NCBI RefSeq assembly: GCF_000974805.1 | Contig: NZ_BBQZ01000007.1 | Span: 62,001-126,000 of the forward strand | Origin: Demequina salsinemoris | GTDB taxonomy: Bacteria > Actinomycetota > Actinomycetes > Actinomycetales > Demequinaceae | DNA: 64,000 bases | Direction: 5' to 3' | Shown: one piece after another, positions 23,180-30,904 of the stretch | Layout of the letters: each line of letters starts with the position of its first letter | How positions within the stretch are numbered: position 1 is the first letter of the stretch | Made by a program: the position numbers and the translations under genes | The notes under the pieces: generated by a model | The model's database searches: none | What the model was told of the DNA's origin: nothing | The model's input: the letters and a program-made list of their open reading frames with translations, nothing else

Positions 23180-23971
23180 CTACGGGCGCTCGGCCTCGGA
23201 GTACACGACGCGGAAGCGCTCGCACACGACCGGCATCTCCGGAGAGAAGCCCGAGGTCGAGTACTCCTCCCAGAACTCGGCGTGCACGGCGCGCCAGTGA
23301 GCGAGCGACAGGTCGCCCTCGCCCTCGGACGCCGCATGCTCCTCGTCCACCTCGTGGAACGGCATCGTGCGGATGTCGGTGGTCTGGACGACCGCCCGCG
23401 GAGCCCCATCGCCGTCGACGATGATGTTGACCTCGCCCACCTCGGGAAGCGGGTCCTCGTCGGCCTCGAAGTCCCACAGCGCAGAGGCGGTGCCGGTCTT
23501 CGCTCCGGCGAGCACGAGCTCGAGCAGCTTCGCCGCCTGCGCGCGGGTGCCGCCGAACGCCCACGCCGCGGGAACCTCAGCCGGCATGCTCGGCTCGTCG
23601 GCGCGGCAACGCTCCCAGAACGCGGCGAGCGCCGCATCGTCCGGGTCGCCGGGCTCGTCCGCCCACGCGTCGCGGTCTCCCGTGAGGTCCTCGCCGTAGT
23701 GCTCGACGGTCGGCACGGGCTCGTAGAACGGGTGGAGGATGGCCTTCCACTCCTGGTAGTCGGCCGACTCGCGGAAGCTCTGCTCGTGCGCCTCGACCGT
23801 CTCCCACTCCACGGTCAGCAGGTAGGTCGAGGGCTCCTCGACCCCGCGACGCAGCGAGTGGGAACCGTAGCCGGGCTGGCGCGCGAGGAGGGGCGCGGCC
23901 GCGCGGAAGGCGCGCTCGAAGGCGGCCTCGAATCCGGGCTTGACGGGCAGGACGACGGACTCGACGATCAC
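23180..23971 (-). CDS. Fusion of ABM (antibiotic biosynthesis monooxygenase) and ASCH domains
   Basis: A 263-residue protein. Residues 1-95 form a small ferredoxin-like ABM domain (TYLLTVEWETVEAHEQSFRES). Residues about 110-263 form an ASCH domain of the PUA-like fold, with WAFGGTRAQAAKLLELVLAG, KTGTASALWDFE and DLSLAHWRAVHAEFWEEY. ASCH domains bind RNA or act on modified nucleosides (N4-acetylcytidine amidohydrolase in E. coli YqfB). ABM domains are heme- or quinone-related monooxygenases or simple dimerisation units. The pairing is unusual. The ribosome site is CTGAGGAG. It follows purQ on the same strand with a 106-bp gap. Confidence 0.8.
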   Translation of the reverse strand: MIVESVVLPVKPGFEAAFERAFRAAAPLLARQPGYGSHSLRRGVEEPSTYLLTVEWETVEAHEQSFRESADYQEWKAILHPFYEPVPTVEHYGEDLTGDRDAWADEPGDPDDAALAAFWERCRADEPSMPAEVPAAWAFGGTRAQAAKLLELVLAGAKTGTASALWDFEADEDPLPEVGEVNIIVDGDGAPRAVVQTTDIRTMPFHEVDEEHAASEGEGDLSLAHWRAVHAEFWEEYSTSGFSPEMPVVCERFRVVYSEAERP

Positions 23972-24077
23972 TGGATCTCCTCAGGGGTGGACGACGATGA
24001 ACGACCCGCAAGCGCTCGGGGGCGCCGAGGATCGACGGTGAGCGACCCGCGACCGGAGTCCCCGACGGGACACCGGG

Positions 24078-24782
24078 TCAGGCGAGCGTCAGCAGGCCCT
24101 TGATGGCGGACGTGAAGAACGCGAGGCCATCGGTGCCGGCGCGCCCGGCCTCGACCGAGTCGGGGCCGAAGCCCTTCTCGACCGCGTGCTCGGGGTGGGG
24201 CATGAGGCCCACGACGTTGCCACGCTCGTTCGTGATGCCGGCGATGTCGCGGCGCGACCCGTTCGGGTTCCAGCCGACATAGCGGAACGCGACGCGGCCC
24301 TCGGCCTCGAGCTGGTCCAGGGTGTAGTCGTCGGCGACGTACTGGCCGTCCTGGTTCTTGAGCGGGATGACGATGTTCTCGCCCTCGCGGTACTCCGTGG
24401 TCCAGCTGGTCTCCGCGTTCTCGACGCGCAGCGTCTGGTCGCGACACACGAAGTGCAGGTGGTCGTTCTTGATCATCGACCCGGGAAGCAGGTGCGACTC
24501 GGTCAGCAGCTGGAAGCCGTTGCAGATGCCAAGCACGGGCATGCCGCCGTTCGCGGCGTCCACGACCTTGTCCATGATCGGGGCGAAGCGGGCGATCGCG
24601 CCGGCGCGCAGGTAGTCGCCGTAGGAGAAGCCACCGGGCAGCACCACGGCGTCGACGCCCTCGAGGCTCTCGGAGCCGTGCCACAGCGGGACGGCCTCGG
24701 CGCCGGCGAGGCGCACCGCGCGCGCGGCGTCGCGGTCGTCGAGCGTGCCGGGGAACGTGACGACACCGATGCGGGCGGTCAT
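24078..24782 (-). CDS. purQ: Phosphoribosylformylglycinamidine synthase, glutaminase subunit
   Basis: Class I glutamine amidotransferase subunit of FGAM synthase (purine step 4), 234 residues. The triad is Cys87 ([10 protein letters not shown]), His196 and Glu198 (MPHPEHA). It feeds ammonia to PurL with PurS as adaptor. It lies 2 bp downstream of purS (stop 24785, start 24782) in the usual purS-purQ order; purL is not in the window. The length is typical for the small-PurQ three-subunit system of Gram-positive bacteria. Confidence 0.97.
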   Translation of the reverse strand: MTARIGVVTFPGTLDDRDAARAVRLAGAEAVPLWHGSESLEGVDAVVLPGGFSYGDYLRAGAIARFAPIMDKVVDAANGGMPVLGICNGFQLLTESHLLPGSMIKNDHLHFVCRDQTLRVENAETSWTTEYREGENIVIPLKNQDGQYVADDYTLDQLEAEGRVAFRYVGWNPNGSRRDIAGITNERGNVVGLMPHPEHAVEKGFGPDSVEAGRAGTDGLAFFTSAIKGLLTLA

Positions 24783-24784
24783 GC

Positions 24785-25036
24785 TCAGACGTCCTCGACG
24801 GCCACGGACACGACGTCCTCGATGACCGGGTTGCTCAGCAGGGTCTCGGCGGCCTTGCGGGCGGCGGCGAGAACCTCATCGGTCACCTCACCGTCCACGG
24901 TGAGCTCGAAGCGCTTGCCCTGGCGGACCTGCGCGAATCCCTCGATCCCGATGCGGGGAAGGGCGGAGGAGACGGCCTTGCCCTGGGGGTCAAGGATCTC
25001 GGGCTTGGGCATCACGTCGACGACGATGGTGGGCAT
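24785..25036 (-). CDS. purS: Phosphoribosylformylglycinamidine synthase, PurS subunit
   Basis: Small adaptor subunit of FGAM synthase, 83 residues, with the family pattern [17 protein letters not shown] at the N-terminus and FELTVDGEV in the middle. It bridges PurQ and PurL. A TAGACT -10 box (25048-25043, - strand) lies 6 nt before the ATG, so the purS-purQ transcript is probably leaderless. Confidence 0.95.
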   Translation of the reverse strand: MPTIVVDVMPKPEILDPQGKAVSSALPRIGIEGFAQVRQGKRFELTVDGEVTDEVLAAARKAAETLLSNPVIEDVVSVAVEDV

Positions 25037-25107
25037 GGCGCCAGTCTACAAGCACGGAAGCGCGCCCGAGCCGGGCCGCCGAGCGGCGGCCGAACGGCGC
25101 CTGACGG

Positions 25108-25563
25108 CTACAGCCCCGAGCCCGCGAAGGACTGGGTGACGTCCTCGTCGACCGTGAGCAGGCACACGAGCTGACGGTCGTCGACGTCCCAGCTGTCCTG
25201 CGTGGGGAACATGGTCGAGATGTAGATCGAGGAGTCGACGTAGGCGACACCCACGTAGTCCTCGAACTCGTCGTCGCACGCCTGCTTCACCTCGTCGTAC
25301 AGCGCGTCCTCGTCGAACTCGGTGTCCGTGGTCTCGGAGACGTAGTAGACCTCCGCGTCGTGCGCCTCGGTGCAGTCCACGACGGGGATGGTGCCGGTCT
25401 GTGTCGCGTCGCCGCTCACGACGCCGTCGGTGTCGAGGCACTGCCCGACCTCGAAGTCCTGGAGCACCGGGCCCTCGAGGATCCCCTGGATCGTCGAGCA
25501 GCCCGTGAGGGACGTGGTGACGAAGCCGAGCAGGGCGATCGGGGCGAGGATACGGGCGCGCAT
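25108..25563 (-). CDS. Lipoprotein with septum-formation-related domain
   Basis: Secreted lipoprotein of 151 residues. The signal peptide has the lipobox LTGC (Cys22). The mature part has the pattern VGQCLD...VVDCTEAHDAEVYYV...CDDEFEDYVGV typical of the actinobacterial septum formation domain, with several conserved cysteines (likely disulfides). The function is poorly known; a role at the cell envelope or septum is suggested for the family. A TAGGTT box 8 nt upstream of the ATG suggests a leaderless or near-leaderless mRNA. It is divergent from the TRIC-channel gene. Confidence 0.85.
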   Translation of the reverse strand: MRARILAPIALLGFVTTSLTGCSTIQGILEGPVLQDFEVGQCLDTDGVVSGDATQTGTIPVVDCTEAHDAEVYYVSETTDTEFDEDALYDEVKQACDDEFEDYVGVAYVDSSIYISTMFPTQDSWDVDDRQLVCLLTVDEDVTQSFAGSGL

Positions 25564-25688
25564 GAGGCATGAACCTAGCAGCGCGCACCCGGCCGCATCA
25601 TCGTCCTGTGCGGGGATTCACACCCGACCGACGCGTCGTCCCCGCGCCGCCCGCGTACGCTTGGACGTCGCCCGAAGGGAGGGAACCG

Positions 25689-26393
25689 ATGGATCTGCTC
25701 ACGAGCGTCGCGACCGACGCGATCCTCGACGACGCGCTCGGCGCGCTCCGCGTGGTCCTCGAGTACCTCGGCACGGTCGCGTTCGCGATCTCGGGCGCGG
25801 TCGCCGCGAGCCGGCGCCGCATGGACCTGGTCGGGGCCGTGGTCCTCGCGGGCGTGGTCGCCGTGGGCGGAGGGACGATGCGCGACCTCCTGCTCGGCAA
25901 GCCCGTCTTCTGGATCGAGAACCCGGCGCTCGTGGTGGTCGCCGTCGGCGTCGCCCTCGCGATCGCGCCGTTCGCGCGCAAGCGTGACCTCGGCGCGTTC
26001 GCCCGCCACCGCATCGTCGAGTACTCCGATGCGGCGGGACTCGCGATCTTCGTCGTCATCGGCACGGGCCTCGCGCTCGACGCCGGCGCGCACCCGGCAG
26101 CGGCCGTCATCGTCGGCATCGCGAACGGCGTGGGCGGCGGCGTGCTGCGCGACCTGTTCTCCGCGCAGGTGCCCGAGGTGTTCTGGAACGGCCAGCTGTA
26201 CGCGACCGCGGCGCTCGGCGGCGCGATCGTCTACTGGGCGCTGTGGGCGTGGGGCCTGCCGCCGCTCGTCGTGTTCTGGATCCCGCTGCTCGTGATCCTC
26301 GCGCTGCGCGTGCTGTCGCTCAAGCGCGGCTGGGGCGTGCCGTCCGTGGCCGTGGTCCAGAAGCGCGAGCTGCAGAACGAGAGCCGCGCGTAG
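25689..26393 (+). CDS. TRIC-family cation channel (YadS-like) membrane protein
   Basis: A 234-residue membrane protein of about seven segments built from two repeats. Each repeat has the glycine motif of the family: GAVVLAGVVAVGGGTMRDLLLG and GIANGVGGGVLRDLF. Prokaryotic TRIC proteins form monovalent cation channels; related YadS proteins are annotated as UPF0126. The ATG has a strong GAAGGGAGGG ribosome site, and TACGCT at 25656-25661 gives a likely -10. A GGACGATGC word lies in the first glycine motif (25873). Confidence 0.9.
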   Translation: MDLLTSVATDAILDDALGALRVVLEYLGTVAFAISGAVAASRRRMDLVGAVVLAGVVAVGGGTMRDLLLGKPVFWIENPALVVVAVGVALAIAPFARKRDLGAFARHRIVEYSDAAGLAIFVVIGTGLALDAGAHPAAAVIVGIANGVGGGVLRDLFSAQVPEVFWNGQLYATAALGGAIVYWALWAWGLPPLVVFWIPLLVILALRVLSLKRGWGVPSVAVVQKRELQNESRA

Positions 26394-26459
26394 CGGGTCA
26401 GCACGTCCGCCTGGACCCGAGCTCCTGTTCGCAGGATCAGGGCGCCTTGCCACGTGTCC

Positions 26460-26549
26460 GGGCACTTTCTGACACAGTGCGCGTGCGCTCGACGGCGTGT
26501 CCTCCGCGACACGCGGGAACGCCGTCCCGCGATGTGTCAGAAAGTGCCC
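26460..26549. repeat. Palindromic intergenic element with 17-bp perfect arms
   Basis: The arms GGGCACTTTCTGACACA (26460-26476) and its exact complement (26533-26549) enclose 56 bp of GC-rich sequence that itself contains GTGTC/GACAC and GCG dyads. It lies 67 bp after the TRIC gene, between two convergent genes. The build is like the 19749 and 51563 elements, but the sequence differs. It may double as a bidirectional terminator. Confidence 0.7.
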
Positions 26550-26580
26550 ACACCGGGGGCGGAGAGCTGCGCGGCAGGTT

Positions 26581-26618
26581 GGATCAGTCGGCGCAGGGCG
26601 GATCAGTCGGCGCAGGGC
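26581..26618. repeat. 19-bp tandem duplication
   Basis: GGATCAGTCGGCGCAGGGC occurs twice in direct succession (26581-26599 and 26600-26618), followed by a partial third start (GGATC). It lies between the palindrome and the end of the convergent membrane protein gene. No function is apparent. Confidence 0.75.
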
Positions 26619-26655
26619 GGATCCGCCCGGCAGGTGAATCAGGTCGGCACTGAGG

Positions 26656-27351
26656 TCAGCCCGCGCAGGCGTGGCCCGCGAGCACCGGCAGCGTGGCGTC
26701 CGGCTCTTCCTCCATGCGCTCCGCGGGCGTCGATACGGGAGGCTCGACGTCGTACCAGACCAGCAGTTGGCGGCCGCGCTCGACCACCGAGTAGGAGCCC
26801 TCGGCGAACGGGTGATAGCCGTCATCACCAGGAACGTAGGCGACCTGGGTGATCACGAGCCCGTCGCGCTCGTAGATGGACCCCGAGCTGCCCATGAGGA
26901 ACGACTTCTCGAGCACGACATAGCCGGTGTCGCAGCCGTCGACCTCGAGCGCGACCGCCGTGTCCTCGAGCGAGAACAACCAGATCAGACCGGCGACTCC
27001 GCACGCGCCGAAGGTCACCACCCGCGCGGGGACGAGCAGCAGGTACCACCACCGGTTCCCAGGGATCACGCACAGGAGCAGCGCCAGCACTCCTAGCCCC
27101 AAGAACACCGCGAGCTCTTGAAGCGCATACGAGTCCTGGCTCCCGAGGAGCACGCGGGTGCCTCCCTCCGAGCGCACCGCGACCACGGTGACCCCGGCGT
27201 AGAAGGCGACAAGGATCGCGAGCGCGACGCCACAGGCAGCGATCAACCCCCGCCGCGCGCGCCCTGAGAGCAGTCGATCGGAGACGGCCGGCTGCGTCGC
27301 GGTGGTAGGAGCGGCGCGCGATGGGTCGTCGCGGGGTTCTGTCGGGAGCAC
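26656..27351 (-). CDS. Hypothetical membrane protein, 231 residues
   Basis: Three membrane segments (about 34-58, 80-97 and 103-125) precede a ~105-residue C-terminal domain with cysteines at CDTGY and near the C-terminus (GHACAG). The family is not recognised. The start is a GTG immediately after the TGA of the upstream lipoprotein gene (no gap), so it is translationally coupled to it. The three genes 28343 to 26656 probably form one transcript of envelope proteins. The soluble domain would lie outside the cell if the N-terminus is inside. Confidence 0.7.
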   Translation of the reverse strand: MLPTEPRDDPSRAAPTTATQPAVSDRLLSGRARRGLIAACGVALAILVAFYAGVTVVAVRSEGGTRVLLGSQDSYALQELAVFLGLGVLALLLCVIPGNRWWYLLLVPARVVTFGACGVAGLIWLFSLEDTAVALEVDGCDTGYVVLEKSFLMGSSGSIYERDGLVITQVAYVPGDDGYHPFAEGSYSVVERGRQLLVWYDVEPPVSTPAERMEEEPDATLPVLAGHACAG

Positions 27352-27843
27352 TCAGCAGATCCAGTCGTAGTCGATGACGTCCGTCGTGAGCCAGCCGTCG
27401 CTGACGCCGGAATCGGACACCCAGTAGGCGAAGTCGCCCTCGTAGATCACCATCGTGCCGATGTCGTCTCCCGGGTCCGGGGGAGCGATGGAGGCTGCCG
27501 CGACTGCGCGCGCCGCGGAGGCCGCAGCGGCGACTGTTCCCGCGCCGATGGGCAGATAGACCGGGTCGACGAGGGCCGCGGCTTCGGTCACGCCGGCGTC
27601 CTCGAGGGGGTCGTCGGGGAAGTCCGCGAGGTTGGTCGGCTGGTACGGATACCAGGCGACGCCGTCGATCGTCAGCGACTCGTCCCCGCACGCCGGGTAG
27701 TACTCGACAGCCTCACGCACGTCGATCACGGCGCCGGGCGAACCGTGATCACCGTGCTCATCGCGCGACGCATCGTCCCCCGCCGAGCAGCCCGCGAGCA
27801 CAGCGACGACGACCGCGCTGACAAGAATCCCCCTGATCCCCAT
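27352..27843 (-). CDS. Lipoprotein, paralogue of the next gene upstream
   Basis: A secreted lipoprotein of 163 residues with a short signal peptide and lipobox LAGC. The mature part shares a clear pattern with its neighbour at 27885: EYYPACGDE, DGVAWYPYQPTNLADFPDDPL, PGDDIGTMVIY and the C-terminal WLTTDVIDYDWIC. The two arose by tandem duplication. This copy has an Ala-rich insertion (AAAASAARAVAAASIA) that the other lacks. The ATG at 27843 starts the signal peptide; the frame is open further upstream but without secretion features. The family is not recognised. The final Cys residue is conserved in both copies. Confidence 0.78.
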   Translation of the reverse strand: MGIRGILVSAVVVAVLAGCSAGDDASRDEHGDHGSPGAVIDVREAVEYYPACGDESLTIDGVAWYPYQPTNLADFPDDPLEDAGVTEAAALVDPVYLPIGAGTVAAAASAARAVAAASIAPPDPGDDIGTMVIYEGDFAYWVSDSGVSDGWLTTDVIDYDWIC

Positions 27844-27884
27844 ACCGGTACAACGCACAGCGGCGCGGAAAGGTTGGGGTTCGC

Positions 27885-28343
27885 TCAGCACTCCCACGCG
27901 TACTGGATCTCGTCCATGGTGAGCCACGTCGCCAGGTCGCCCGAATCCGACTCCCAGTACGCGAGCTCGCCCACGTAGATCACGAGCGTGCCAGTGTCGT
28001 CCCCCGGGCCGGGCGCGACGACCGCGGGAAGGACGACCGCGGACGACTCGGTCGAGGCCGTCACCGCGAGCGGATCATCGGGGAAGGCGTCGAGGTTCGT
28101 CGGAGTGAACGGATACCAGGCGACGCCGTCCCGGCGCAGCACCTCGTTGCCGCACGCCGGGTAGTACGAGACGTCCTCGTCCGCCTCGAGCACGTCGCCG
28201 GGAACGCCGTGATCCCCGCGGCCATCGAGCGAGATCCCGTCGGAGGCGTCACCGGTGGGAGGCGGGTCGTCGATCGTCTGAGCGCAGCCCGCGAGCGCCG
28301 CTCCCGTGACGGCCACCGCCGCCAGCCACCGCATCGTCCTCAT
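27885..28343 (-). CDS. Lipoprotein, first of a tandem paralogous pair
   Basis: A secreted lipoprotein of 152 residues with the lipobox ALAGC. The mature part has SYYPACGNE, DGVAWYPFTPTNLDAFPDDPL, PGDDTGTLVIYVGELAYWES and ends WLTMDEIQYAWEC, matching the downstream copy at 27352. The start could be ATG 28343 or ATG 28334; the second lies inside a GGACGATGC word. It is separated by 41 bp from its paralogue and probably co-transcribed. The conserved Cys pair (PACGNE and the terminal Cys) suggests one disulfide. The function is unknown. Confidence 0.78.
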   Translation of the reverse strand: MRTMRWLAAVAVTGAALAGCAQTIDDPPPTGDASDGISLDGRGDHGVPGDVLEADEDVSYYPACGNEVLRRDGVAWYPFTPTNLDAFPDDPLAVTASTESSAVVLPAVVAPGPGDDTGTLVIYVGELAYWESDSGDLATWLTMDEIQYAWEC

Positions 28344-28392
28344 GCAAGATCGACGACCGGGCCGCCCGAATCGTTGGGCGGCGGCCGCGAGA

Positions 28393-29289
28393 TCAGTGCT
28401 TGGCGAGCCTGTCGAAGGCCTCGACGTACCGCTGGCGCGTGCGCTCGACCACGTCCTCAGGAAGGGCGGGAGGCGCATCGTCCGACTTCTTGTCCCAGCC
28501 CGACTCCGCCGAGGTGAGCCAGTCGCGGACGTACTGCTTGTCGAAGCTGGGCTGAGCGTGGCCGGGCTCCCACTCGTCCATGGGCCAGAAGCGGCTCGAG
28601 TCGGGGGTGAGGACCTCGTCGGCAAGCAGGATCTCGCCGTCCGCGGTGCGGCCGAACTCGAACTTCGTGTCGGCGAGGATGATGCCCTTCTCGGCGGCGA
28701 TCTCGTGGGCGCGCGTGTAGACCGCGAGCGTGAGGTCGCGCAGCGCCTCGGCGTCCTCGAGCCCGATCATCTCCACGACGGCCTCGAAGCTGACGTTCTC
28801 GTCGTGCTCGCCCACCGCGGCCTTGGCGGCGGGGGTGAAGATCGGCTCCGGCAGGCGCGAGCCGTCGACCAGGCCTTCCGGCAACGGGATGCCGCAGACG
28901 GTGCCGGACTCGTTGTACTCCACGAGGCCCGACCCGGTGAGGTAGCCGCGCGCCACGCACTCGACGGGGAACATGTCGAGCCGCTTGCAGACCATCGCAC
29001 GGCCCTCGACCTCGGCGGGCACGGGCGCCTCGACGGTGTGGTTGGGGACGATGTCCGCGACCTGATCGAACCACCACAGGCTCAGGCCCGTGAGGATGCC
29101 GCCCTTGCCGGGGATCTCGGTCGGCAGCACCCAGTCGTACGCGCTGATGCGGTCCGAGGCCACGACGAGGACCACGTCACCGCGCGGGTGCGGCTCGGCG
29201 GGCTCGTAGAGGTCGCGGATCTTGCCTGAGTAGACGTGCTTCCAGCCCGGCAGCTCGGGGGCGGTCGGCGGGACGACGTGGCCGGGCAT
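28393..29289 (-). CDS. purC: SAICAR synthetase
   Basis: Phosphoribosylaminoimidazole-succinocarboxamide synthase (purine synthesis), 298 residues. Diagnostic stretches are YSGKIRDLYE, VASDRISAYDWVLPTEIPGKG, ECVARGYLTGSG and LADTKFEFGR followed by DEVLTPDSSRFW. The ATG overlaps the purD stop by one base (TGATG), so the two are translated together. The length fits the longer actinobacterial/yeast-like form (about 300) rather than the ~240-residue E. coli form. Confidence 0.97.
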   Translation of the reverse strand: MPGHVVPPTAPELPGWKHVYSGKIRDLYEPAEPHPRGDVVLVVASDRISAYDWVLPTEIPGKGGILTGLSLWWFDQVADIVPNHTVEAPVPAEVEGRAMVCKRLDMFPVECVARGYLTGSGLVEYNESGTVCGIPLPEGLVDGSRLPEPIFTPAAKAAVGEHDENVSFEAVVEMIGLEDAEALRDLTLAVYTRAHEIAAEKGIILADTKFEFGRTADGEILLADEVLTPDSSRFWPMDEWEPGHAQPSFDKQYVRDWLTSAESGWDKKSDDAPPALPEDVVERTRQRYVEAFDRLAKH

Positions 29290-30566
29290 CAGGCCTCCAG
29301 GAGGTTCTCGCCGGCGGCGGCGCGCTCGGCGATGTCGGAGCGATGGTGGGATCCGTCGAGCTCGATCGGCGCGACGCCCTCGTAGGCCTTCGCACGGGCG
29401 GCGGTCAGGTCCGCGCCCTGACCGACGACAGACAGCACGCGGCCGCCCGAGGCGAGCAGGTGGCCCTCACCGTCGGACGAGGTGCCCGCGTGGAGGACGT
29501 GGACGCCGTCGATGCGCTCGGCCACCTTGATGCCCGTGATGCGGTCGCCCTTGCGGGGGTCCGCAGGGTAGCCGTGGGCGGCGACGACGACCGTCACCGC
29601 GGCGCCGTCCTTCCACTCGAGAGGGGGCTGCTCGGCCAGGCGACCCTCGGCCGCCGCCATGAGGACGCCGCCGAGCGGGGTCGCGAGCTGGGACAGCACG
29701 ACCTGCGTCTCAGGGTCGCCGAAGCGCGCGTTGAACTCGACGACGCGCGTGCCCTTGGAGGTCAGCGCGAGGCCGCAGTAGAGGACGCCGATGAAGGGCG
29801 TGCCGCGACGGGCCATCTCGTCGACGGTGGGCTGGGCGACGGTCGCGACGACCTCATCAACCAACCCCGAAGGCGCCCAGGGCAGCGGCGTGTAGGCGCC
29901 CATGCCGCCCGTGTTGGGACCGGCGTCGGCGTCGTAGGCGCGCTTGAAGTCCTGGGCGGGCTGGAGCGGGATCACGGTCGTGCCGTCGCAGAGGCAGAAG
30001 AGCGAGACCTCGGGGCCGTCGAGGTACTCCTCGATGACGACCTGGCCGCCCGCGCTCACGATCGCCTCGCCGTGCGCGAGCGCCTCGGCGCGGTCGGACG
30101 TGACGACGACGCCCTTGCCGGCCGCGAGCCCGTCGTCCTTGACCACGTGCGGGGCGCCGAACTCGTCGAGCGCGGCGGCGACCTCGTCGACCGTGGTGCA
30201 CACGCGGGGCGCGGCGGTCGGGACGTTCGCGGCGGCCATGATCTCCTTGGCGAACGCCTTGGAGCCCTCGAGCATCGCGGCCTCGCCGCTGGGCCCGAAC
30301 ACGGGGATGCCCTCGGCGCGCACGACGTCGGCGACGCCCGCGACGAGCGGGGCCTCGGGGCCGACGACGACGAGGTCAGCGTGGACCAGGGCCGCGAGCG
30401 CGGCCACGGCGACGCCGTCGTTCGCGTCGACCGAGTGCAGCTTCGCGATCTCGCCGATGCCGGGGTTGCCCGGGGCGGCGTGGAGCTGGGTGACGGCGGG
30501 GTCAAGGTGGAGCGCGCGGGCGAGCGCATGCTCGCGGGCGCCGCTTCCGACAAGAAGGACGATCAC
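29289..30566 (-). CDS. purD: Phosphoribosylamine-glycine ligase
   Basis: ATP-grasp enzyme for GAR synthesis (purine step 2), 425 residues. The GTG at 30566 gives the expected N-terminus VLLVGSGAREHALARAL. Further signatures are VVGPEAPLVAGVAD, PHVVKDDGLAAGKGVVV, AGPNTGGMGAY and EFNARFGDPETQ. It starts 10 bp after the small membrane protein gene and overlaps purC by one base. The genes 30747-28393 form a likely operon: membrane protein, purD, purC. Confidence 0.97.
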   Translation of the reverse strand: MIVLLVGSGAREHALARALHLDPAVTQLHAAPGNPGIGEIAKLHSVDANDGVAVAALAALVHADLVVVGPEAPLVAGVADVVRAEGIPVFGPSGEAAMLEGSKAFAKEIMAAANVPTAAPRVCTTVDEVAAALDEFGAPHVVKDDGLAAGKGVVVTSDRAEALAHGEAIVSAGGQVVIEEYLDGPEVSLFCLCDGTTVIPLQPAQDFKRAYDADAGPNTGGMGAYTPLPWAPSGLVDEVVATVAQPTVDEMARRGTPFIGVLYCGLALTSKGTRVVEFNARFGDPETQVVLSQLATPLGGVLMAAAEGRLAEQPPLEWKDGAAVTVVVAAHGYPADPRKGDRITGIKVAERIDGVHVLHAGTSSDGEGHLLASGGRVLSVVGQGADLTAARAKAYEGVAPIELDGSHHRSDIAERAAAGENLLEA

Positions 30567-30576
30567 GCCCGCGAGT

Positions 30577-30747
30577 CTACCGACGGGTCTCCCACCATCG
30601 CCGCCTGAGGACCGCGATGACGGTCCACGCCACGGCGAACGTGAGGACCCACGAGACGGACGAGCGGAAGAAGAACGCCCAGATGACGCCCACGACGAGC
30701 CCCTCGATGAGCGCGCCGCGCACGTAGCCGACCATCCGCCTGTCCAT
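30577..30747 (-). CDS. Small membrane protein (56 residues) preceding purD
   Basis: A short protein with two hydrophobic segments (about 10-28 and 31-47) and a basic C-terminus (LRRRWWETRR), so inserted with both ends inside. The GGAGGGGG ribosome site lies 7 nt before the ATG. It ends 10 bp before purD and is probably the first gene of the purD-purC operon. The family is unknown. The frame is open further upstream, but without a ribosome site or membrane character. Confidence 0.72.
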   Translation of the reverse strand: MDRRMVGYVRGALIEGLVVGVIWAFFFRSSVSWVLTFAVAWTVIAVLRRRWWETRR

Positions 30748-30868
30748 CCGCGCCCCCTCCAGCGTGCGTGGCCCCATCCTTGCATGCGCCGCGCGCCGCG
30801 CCCTTGCTCCCGGCGGCGCCCGCATCGTCCCGTCCCACCTGCTGAACCCGGTTTCCTCGACACTCCGG

Positions 30869-30897
30869 TTGCCGACTGAACGAACGTTCAGTACCGT
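30869..30897 (+). promoter_or_regulatory. Promoter with TetR-type operator filling the spacer
   Basis: The -35 TTGCCG (30869-30874) and -10 TACCGT (30892-30897) are separated by 17 bp occupied by the dyad ACTGAACG-AA-CGTTCAGT (30875-30892). The ATG of the TetR gene follows 7 nt after the -10. Repressor binding here would block the polymerase, giving autorepression of the TetR-ABC exporter operon from a leaderless transcript. Confidence 0.85.
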
Positions 30898-30904
30898 CGT
30901 TGCT

